Shown here: positions 56,972 through 64,000 of the stretch, in pieces
How the letters are laid out: each line of letters starts with the position of its first letter
Position numbering within the stretch: position 1 is the first letter of the stretch
NCBI GenBank assembly: GCA_026874595.1
Contig: CM049312.1
Coordinates: forward strand, 49,541,429-49,605,428
Direction: 5' to 3'
From: Sipunculus nudus
Taxonomy: Eukaryota; Annelida; Sipuncula; Golfingiida; Sipunculidae
DNA: 64,000 bases
Made by a program: the position numbers and the translations under genes
Notes under the pieces: model-generated
The model's database searches: none
What the model was told of the DNA's origin: nothing
The model's input: the letters and a program-made list of their open reading frames with translations, nothing else

Positions 56972-57939
56972 TGGAGCATTATGTTTAGATATAAGCTCAA
57001 GGACTTTAGTTAGAGAGGACACGTTTCATTTGTTGTTAATTTCAGTACAGTTTAATTCTGTCGGGGCCGTTACTGTTGGGAAGTCTCTATAATAACGAGT
57101 GTTTGCTGTCAATTCCAAAGGAATAGCACCTGCTTATATTGGTTTTTCCCAGGTTTTGTCTCTGGAGGCGTGTCAATATTGGAATTCATGTTGTTATTGA
57201 CGGTCAGCATAATAGGGAGTGTCCAGAGGACGGTCAGGACTTCTGACGTCAGCAAGCATATATAAGTCTTGATTAAGACATAATTCACTACCCGATAAGC
57301 GCGCAAGTCGGTGTAGCCGAACGATATCTGCATTCTAGGGGCAGGTCTGCACACATTACAGGCTAAACAGCTGAGATATGATGTCTATAAGCAAAGATAG
57401 TCGGTGTCTGAGGAAGGCCACTTTGTAACGGACTTCAGAGCTAGCGCCGCATTTTGCAGATGGACAAGGATACAATTTAATATGGCATGGCTTCTTACCT
57501 AACATCTGACACTTGTACAGTTTTGGGGAAATTACTTATCAAATTTTAAAATACATAAGCTAAGATTCATCATTATATGGTATGAAAATTAAATCAAAAG
57601 AGCTTTTGGGAAATATTTGTGCCTGATTCTATTTTGAGGTAATTTAATTTTTTAAATGAAAGCTAATAATTTCCCAAATTCCATCCTGTCTTCAATACAT
57701 CTTTATAAGCAAAACCTATTTATATCCTCAAAATAAACTACATCATATTATTAGCTAAAGTAGTCAGTAGAAAATAAGTACCCCCCCCCCCCCCCATGCA
57801 CAGTTAAATATGATTTGATGTCCCATGATCAAAGTTGGCCTAAATTTAAGGTAATGATTTAACATTAATGCTAATAATTCAAATAATGTACAAATTTCTG
57901 ATCTAATTACTCGTATATTACTGAATCTTAATTCCAGTT

Positions 57940-58870
57940 ATAAGCTTAAACAAGTGAGACATGCTTCATGACGCTTAGCTGACTAGCGTGACAGTATGGC
58001 CTTACATTCATAACTGTCAGTCATATTTTTGTTAACCTGATCAAATTTGATGAAATTTGCAGGAGGACAGGAATATTTATCTAATTAAAGCATATAACAT
58101 GACAGTTCAGGGAAAATACATGATTGCTGGGATAATTCTGTGACATGATTGATATTTAAAAATATCCTTTTGAAAGCCAATTATTAAAAGAATGGTTAAG
58201 GTGAGGCCACTTGTGTTGTACAGTGGATGAACATAAGGTATATATATTAATATAAGTTTTTAAGGTAATCCATGTGAGCATTATTAAAAATGTGCTTCTC
58301 TATGAACTCCACTCAGTAAAGACCCAATATACTGGACTTTCATTCCTGTCAGTTTTTTTTTTGGTGAAGTAATTCCTGACTGACAAGTCTTTGCAGGATT
58401 ATATGGATATATGCCTGGCTATATTCTTTTAATGTTACAATTCTTATGGTTATGTGTGCAAAAGGGATTCAAAAAGGCTGCCTGGTGGTAATAATGGCAT
58501 TCTGTGAGACCGAAATGCAGCAGCAAACATCGTCTCATAGGCACCAAACATTTAGAAATACAGATGCTGCCCTAACAAGAGCATTTGCAAGGTAGATGCT
58601 TGGCAGATCAAGTCAAGCCATCAGTTTGTGTTTCTCTTCGAAGAATCAAATTTGAGAAACATATGTGCAATACGTAAATAATTATTGGGTTCCCAATCCG
58701 ATATTGTTTACTTCAAACTCATTTGAGAACTTTGTTGAAACAGTTTCTGCACCATATTTGAGGAAGAATATCTAGTACTTCAAAAGCTATGAGGTTCAGA
58801 AGAAATCCTTTATTTCCACATGCTTGGCCTTGAACCTCAAGACCAAGGTCTCTTCTGAGAAACTGGTTGA
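57940..58870 (+). repeat. Second dispersed repeat family, copy 1
   Basis: Shares ordered segments with 61540-62300: AACAAGTGA...TCATGACGCT.AGCTG near the start, TACTGGACTTTCATT/TACTGCACTTTCATA, TTGCAGGATTA/TTGCAAGATTA, and GGCTGCCTGGTGGTAATAATGG/GGTTGCCTGGTGGCCATTTTGG. No coding capacity. The opening resembles the start of the repeat at 54700. Confidence 0.6.
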
Positions 58871-61160
58871 AACCATTCAAGGGCGTGAGCAGGATTTTAG
58901 CATAGATGGGGGCTCACGACCGGAAGAATTCTGATGGGACCCCCTTCCCCCCCCCCCGCCCTTCGGCCAAGACAGTCGACAGAAGCGCTATGATCTATAA
59001 ACGTCCCCCACCCCAACCCCCCCCCACATCGGATGTTATTAAATTGTATCAAATTACAAACCCACAAATTCTACTGTTTTTTGCATAGAGTTAGGCCTAC
59101 TTCGCGTCAGGGATGACAGTCTCTGACGATTTTTATTGTGTCTATATTCGATCAAATTATTAAGATGAGTTAAAACTAAATTATGTTTGAGTAGAAAGGA
59201 TATATTTCATTCATATTTCTGGAATACTATGTTGACGCCCTGAATGAGACTTTAAGCAGGGCCTCCGAGAGAAATACTTGAGGCGATACAAACGGTTTCC
59301 GGCCCCTTCCGTTTTCTTAATTATAATAACCATTCTGTTTAACGGATGTAATAAACCCTTTATTCGATTTAAATCCAAGGATATCACTTATTGAAGCGGT
59401 TTACTAAAGAATGGTCTGTAACAGAGGGATACATAGCATTGTCCATTTAATGCTACGTATATTCTCATATAATATATATTCTTTTCCCACCATGCTAAAC
59501 TGGAAAAAAAAATCACATGGAGGTCTTAGCAGGCAGCCTTATAACCTCAGGCCAAAGGCAAGCATAAAACAAAAGGTTACCCACACTGCAGTATGTGCTT
59601 CTCATGCTATATATGTACTATCAACCACAATACTGTCATAATAACGACAAAACCAATTGAAACTTGGACGAATTAAAAAATATTTACAGGAACATAATAA
59701 GGGGTTAAAATAGTTAGATAAATTATCACGTGCCGCCGCAGCCATGTCGAGTGCAGATGCGTCTGACTGTCACATACTTCAATTGTGTTAGACCAGCAGT
59801 GGAAGCTGTATCGATGACCACTGTGATTCTGTGACAACCTCTTTCTTTTTCAATAGCTCATGGTTAACATATATCAGCTTTCATCATGTTCCACTAAACA
59901 GATCGAAGGAACTACCAAAGTTTTGTTTACTTTCTGGGGACATTCGTCATATACGATAAAATTGTTCAATAATTAATAAGAGCAGACCTGTAATTGCTCG
60001 TATGATTTTGAATATTGATATTTTGCATCTCAAACACATCCATACATGGTCTTTCACAATAATAGGAAGCTATATTGGTTCCTGATAAGTTGATAATTGA
60101 CAAGATGTACATAGCATGCATATATAGGGAACCCGGGTTTTATAAAAAAAAATGAAAGCAACCCACCCCCCACCCCCCTCCCCTCCCATGCACGCACACA
60201 CAAAGAAAATCACACAGACAGATTAAAAAATAAAATGAAAGGGGCCTCTTCACTGAATCGTTTTTTATACCGCGTGAATCACTAAATAAATTTGGTTCCT
60301 TGAATAATTATATTTACGAACATATAACAAAAGAAATTTTTTATACCTGATCTGAACTTAAAACAGAGGAAAAGAGTGAAATGAAAACAAACGACATGTA
60401 TTTGCGGAAGGAAAGTGTACGCGTTACAAGGCCCTCCGGACCATGTAAAGTGATTGCAAATTAATATTAATATAGTTAATTCCTTCCATTCACGGATCTG
60501 TTGTACAAAATATAAGATTTACCATTCTGTTATACCGTAACTATTGTGTACTATTACTCAGGATTTTCTACATTTCCATGCATGCTAATGGGCCTTAAGA
60601 ACTCCTGGCCCATCCAGCCCCTTTGGACCCGACGAGGTAAAACCTATATAAACTAGCTAATGCCCTTAGAAAGTAGAAACTACTGGGTCTGAGTCCCCAT
60701 ATACAGCCCTTCCGATCACTTCCGATTAAAACTATTAAAATACCGGCGGGGATTGAACACAACTCACTGACGTTACCTGAAGCAATCACAGAACCGGTAT
60801 GTAATGGCTTACGGCCAGGACTGTCGTGCTCCATGACCTATGCATGAGCAGCAGCTTCCATTGAGGATTTTGTGAGGTCCATCAGATCTACCACAGGGTG
60901 TCATCCTATACTGTTACTAAATCGATGTGTCATCCTATACTGTTACTAAATCGAAAGTTTGAACTAGGGCCTGGGCCTTAAAAATACAACTTTTTGAGCT
61001 TATTTTGAAAAAGGTTTAGACACACCCTGGCAATTTACGAAATTGGATCCCCCTAAAAATTTGTTTTTTAGATTTTAGGGGGAGGGGGCGCGCGCCTGTT
61101 GCGCCTCTCTCTAAACACGCCCCTGCATACTTCGAGGAGTCCGACATCCATTGTGCAGGT
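58871..61160. other. Intergenic sequence with C runs, no gene supported
   Basis: Contains C-rich runs (58943-58960, 59017-59029) and scattered AT-rich sequence. Possible weak inverted ends CAAGGGCGTG (58879) and ACGCCCCTG (61125) are too short to call an element. A minus-strand B-box-like GTTCAATCCCCGCC near 60750 hints at an old tRNA-derived repeat. Confidence 0.4.
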
Positions 61161-61164
61161 TTAG

Positions 61165-61345
61165 CCACGTGGCTTGCATGATATACGTCACTAGGACCTA
61201 CTTTCGGGTTTTACAAGAGATTTTATCAGGATCTGTCTGGATGTTAAGCATGAACTTTATAGGTTTTATGATATACCTTGCTTATGGACAAAGACCCATT
61301 GCTTTTACTCAGAATGACAGAAAGTTAGCTGAGCTAAGAAAACAC
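61165..61345 (+). repeat. 3' fragment of the AGCTGAGCT-tailed dispersed repeat
   Basis: TATACGTCACTAGGACC... to GGACAAAGACCCATTGC and AAGTTAGCTGAGCTAAGAAA; matches the tails at 56460-56637 and 63780-64000. Confidence 0.65.
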
Positions 61346-61539
61346 TCTGCACCTACAAAGTACCCAATAAAGACGTAATTTCTGACACTGAACATATGAA
61401 ACATGTAGAGGAATATATTTGCCAAATATGAACAAAATCAAGTCGTTTTGATATTTGGCAGTTTTAAGTGAAACAATAATTTTTCAATGGAAAATGAAGT
61501 TTCCCCTTACTATCTCGTAGAAGCGAAGTCGCAGTGACT

Positions 61540-62300
61540 AGTTTTGGGTTTGGGACTTAGAACAAGTGACCCAAGGGTCATGACGCTCAGCTGCCAAGCA
61601 TGACCTGCGACATCATGGGCTGAGATTCACAACTTCCAGTCAAATTTTGAAGAACCAATTTGCCAATTTGTTGAAATTTTCTAAGACAACAGAAATATAT
61701 TTCACCTATGTCTGGTTAAAACACAGTGAATTGATGGTCTGAGGAAAATGTATGATTGTTAAGGTATCCAGAACTATTCCCATAGCTTACTTGATACCTG
61801 TCAGTCTCAAAAGGAACACCACAAAGGGCAAATATAAGATCAAAATATATAGCAAAAAATCAAGGAAATCCATGCAAGAATTATTGAGAAACAGGTGCTT
61901 CTGTATGAATTTTTATTCAATACAAGCCAACTGTACTGCACTTTCATATATGATGATAATATTTATTAAGAAATATTTGACCCAATCCTTTGCAAGATTA
62001 CATTAATATACGTCCGACTGCCTTCACTTTAACAGTTCTTGAGATAATATGATCAAAAGGAATTTAAAGATGGTTGCCTGGTGGCCATTTTGGACTTCTC
62101 ACAGGTCTGATATCAGACAACAACCATTCTCTAAATCGGACCAAAAATTGAAGGAAAATTACTGAAACTGCACTGAAATAAAGGATTTCTAAGGTGGCTA
62201 ACTGGCAGACATAATGGATTTTTAACAAGTCTGACATTTAATATCACACATCCTCCAATAAGAGACCAAACTTGGGGCAAATTTTCCAAATGATGTTACA
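61540..62300 (+). repeat. Second dispersed repeat family, copy 2
   Basis: Homologous to 57940-58870 in the same order (see that entry); limits approximate. Confidence 0.6.
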
Positions 62301-62859
62301 GTAATGAATGTCCAAAACAATTCAAAAGGCATGTTCAGGCGCTCATATCAGATTTATAGATATGCAAATGCAAAAGTGTAGGTCCAATATATTTTATTAT
62401 CACTCTGCTTTTCAATGGGGTCAGCAGGGTTGGTAAACTGCAAAACCTGAAAGAAAAGAAATGCAGAAAGCATGACCAAGAGTCTTGTAATAAAATAAAG
62501 CCATCCTAAATCAAGTACACATTCACATATTATGAGAACAAACACTTGCTTTTATATGTGGTATATATTTTTATATAAAAATATTCAGATATCTAGGAAA
62601 CTAAGTTTATTGCTGTGATTCCATAAAATAAACTGCAAAATGTTCCCATCATCTTATAAATCAGTAGCTAAACATTAATGCTATACTCTCATAGTGTTAA
62701 TTCCTGACTGAAGTATTCCAACAACAGTGTTTTGTTATGCAGTAACGAGGTACTTATCACTCAGCCTTATCACTTAATAGCCTGATACAAAAGGGAGTCA
62801 TATGTCACAAGTGTCACTCACAATTACAGCCACACGGTGAGATGTACCAGCTGGAGTGC

Positions 62860-64000
62860 AAGCTTATATATACAAGAAAAATAGAGATGGTCTACAAAAT
62901 AAGTTGACCTGACCTATGACCTTGGCCTTTTGCCCACATATCAACTGGATTCTTTCTAACTGATGTGTAACTACTAACCAATTACATCTGGCCGGGTGTA
63001 ATTACTTGGCAACCAATGAGTGAATAACTTAGACCTGCAACCTTTAACCTCCTGACAAGCTGACCTCAAAATCAATTAGTTATTTCTTCATGCAAAAAGA
63101 ACCATAAATATGAAGTTTGAATCACATTCAGTGATGCATAGATGTGGCATATGTGAAAGACTGAAGGTTTGGGTTGAACAGTTTTACTTGAAATATGTTC
63201 ACAAGCATTTAGAACAATATTGTGACCTTGACCTATGACCTTTTGAACTCAACATCAATAGGCTTCTTCCCCTATTGGTAGGTAAGCCATATATGACCGA
63301 TGGAAAGTATAGATTGAAAAGTTTGCCTGAAAATGACTCCACGCAAGAAGAGGGTACTGTGAACTTGACCTTTGACCTCAAAATCAACAGGTCTTTTCCC
63401 CTGTTGGCAGAGAAGCGATATCAGTGCTGAAAGGTTTGGAATGAAAGGTCTAGCTTGAAATGTGTCCACAACCTTTTCAAAGAAGTGGATCCAATGACCC
63501 TGACCTTTGACCTTGTGACCTCAACATCTATCGGATTTTTCTCCCACTTAGTAGGTGAGCTATATGTAAAAGATTAAAGAATTGGGATGAAAGGTTTGGC
63601 TTAAAATGCATCCACAGGCTTTTCAAAGAAGTTGGTTATGTGACCTTGACCTTTGACCTTGTGACCTCAAAATAATTATGGTTCTTCCCGTGTTGGTAGG
63701 TGAGCTGTATGTGAAAGATGTAAGGTTTGGGATGAAAATTTTGGCAAAAAGAATTATTTCTGGGGGGTGCAAACACACCCCATAACTTCGAGAATATAGG
63801 TCGCAGTGACCTTATTTCAGGTTTGCAAGGAGATCTTTTTAGAACCTCTAAGACTGCTTAGGGTTCATGGCCCTATCCCCTACGGTTACGATTTGTGCCC
63901 TGCTAACGGCCGGAAGGTCGGCCGGACGGACAGACGGAAGGACGCCGGACAAAGACCCATCGCTATAGCCCAACATGACTGAAAGTCAGCTGAGCTAAAA
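62860..64000 (+). repeat. Dispersed repeat with TGACCTTGACC tandem core, copy 2
   Basis: Modules spaced about 130-160 bases with TGACCTTGACCTATGACC (63223), GAACTTGACCTTTGACCTC (63361), TGACCCTGACCTTTGACC (63496) and TGACCTTGACCTTTGACCTT (63641). It then has the same 3' part as copy 1 (GCCCTGCTAACGGCC, GACGGACAGACGG, GGACAAAGACCCATCGC) and ends AAGTCAGCTGAGCTAAAA at the window edge. No gene in it. Confidence 0.75.

Noticed and set aside
57109-57354. Minus-strand 81-codon frame as an upstream SVOP exon
   Set aside because: Contains VLWTLP, vaguely like an SVOP helix 3 phrase, but no splice sites, phase or neighbouring motifs fit.
60595-60834. Minus-strand 79-codon frame
   Set aside because: No family resemblance; overlaps a B-box-like word (GTTCAATCCCCGCC), so more likely an old tRNA-derived repeat.
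58879-61125. A 2.2-kb DNA element with CAAGGGCGTG / CACGCCCCTG ends
   Set aside because: Inverted match of about 9-10 bp with no target duplication; too weak.

Overview
This is a eukaryotic genomic window, almost certainly from a marine invertebrate and most likely a bivalve mollusc (inference). It has an intron-rich gene related to animal SVOP. It also has dense, nested transposable elements of kinds common in bivalves: dispersed repeats full of TGACCTTGACC motifs, Helentron-derived HINE-like elements, a tRNA-derived SINE, Ty3/Gypsy and DIRS-like elements, and a LINE. There are no bacterial operons, rRNA genes or CRISPR arrays.

The only well-supported host gene is SVOP-like (synaptic vesicle 2-related protein, major facilitator superfamily), on the minus strand. 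I recovered seven consecutive exons by homology and splice sites: 41607-41670, 37650-37775, 33563-33703, 33107-33183, 23810-23886, 23027-23140 and 22145-22256. Codon phase is continuous across all six junctions and there are no stops. They cover the protein from about transmembrane helix 4/5 to helix 9. The 5' exons should lie to the right of 41.7 kb, probably beyond the window, and the 3' exons beyond the left edge. Most of the window is therefore SVOP intron, and the remaining content is largely repeats that landed in or grew within those introns.

Layout. 1-18.6 kb: a 44-bp satellite with long, irregular higher-order repeats and one inverted block. 18.8-21.2 kb: two copies of a GCGC-rich repeat, one split by a HINE-like element. 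22.1-23.9 kb: SVOP exons and a hAT-like MITE 22 bp from a splice donor. 25.2-32.3 kb: a nest of one terminal-inverted-repeat family containing a DIRS-like fragment, a probable solo LTR and a 416-bp TRIM retroelement whose LTRs carry a tRNA-type promoter. 32.7-33.1 kb: a 25-bp minisatellite built from an SVOP splice donor. 33.1-33.7 kb: SVOP exons. 34.1-37.5 kb: hairpins, a MITE, a 58-bp minisatellite and a short element. 37.6 kb: SVOP exon. 38.2-39.0 kb: a second hAT-like element. 41.6 kb: SVOP exon with a 33-bp acceptor-like minisatellite directly upstream. 42.3-42.5 kb: a possible SLC22-like terminal exon. 42.6-44.2 kb: second HINE-like copy. 44.3-51.2 kb: a decayed Gypsy element interrupted by a younger Gypsy element with intact LTRs and a 5-bp target duplication. 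51.2-54.1 kb: a decayed LINE. 54.7-64 kb: dispersed repeats rich in nuclear-receptor-type motifs, plus the SINE.

The strongest leads are the minisatellite that multiplied a functional 5' splice site, the TRIM with internal pol III boxes and a tRNA-Leu primer site, the HINE-like pair with covarying subterminal inverted repeats, and the nuclear-receptor-like motif arrays. All homology statements come from recognition, not from database searches.
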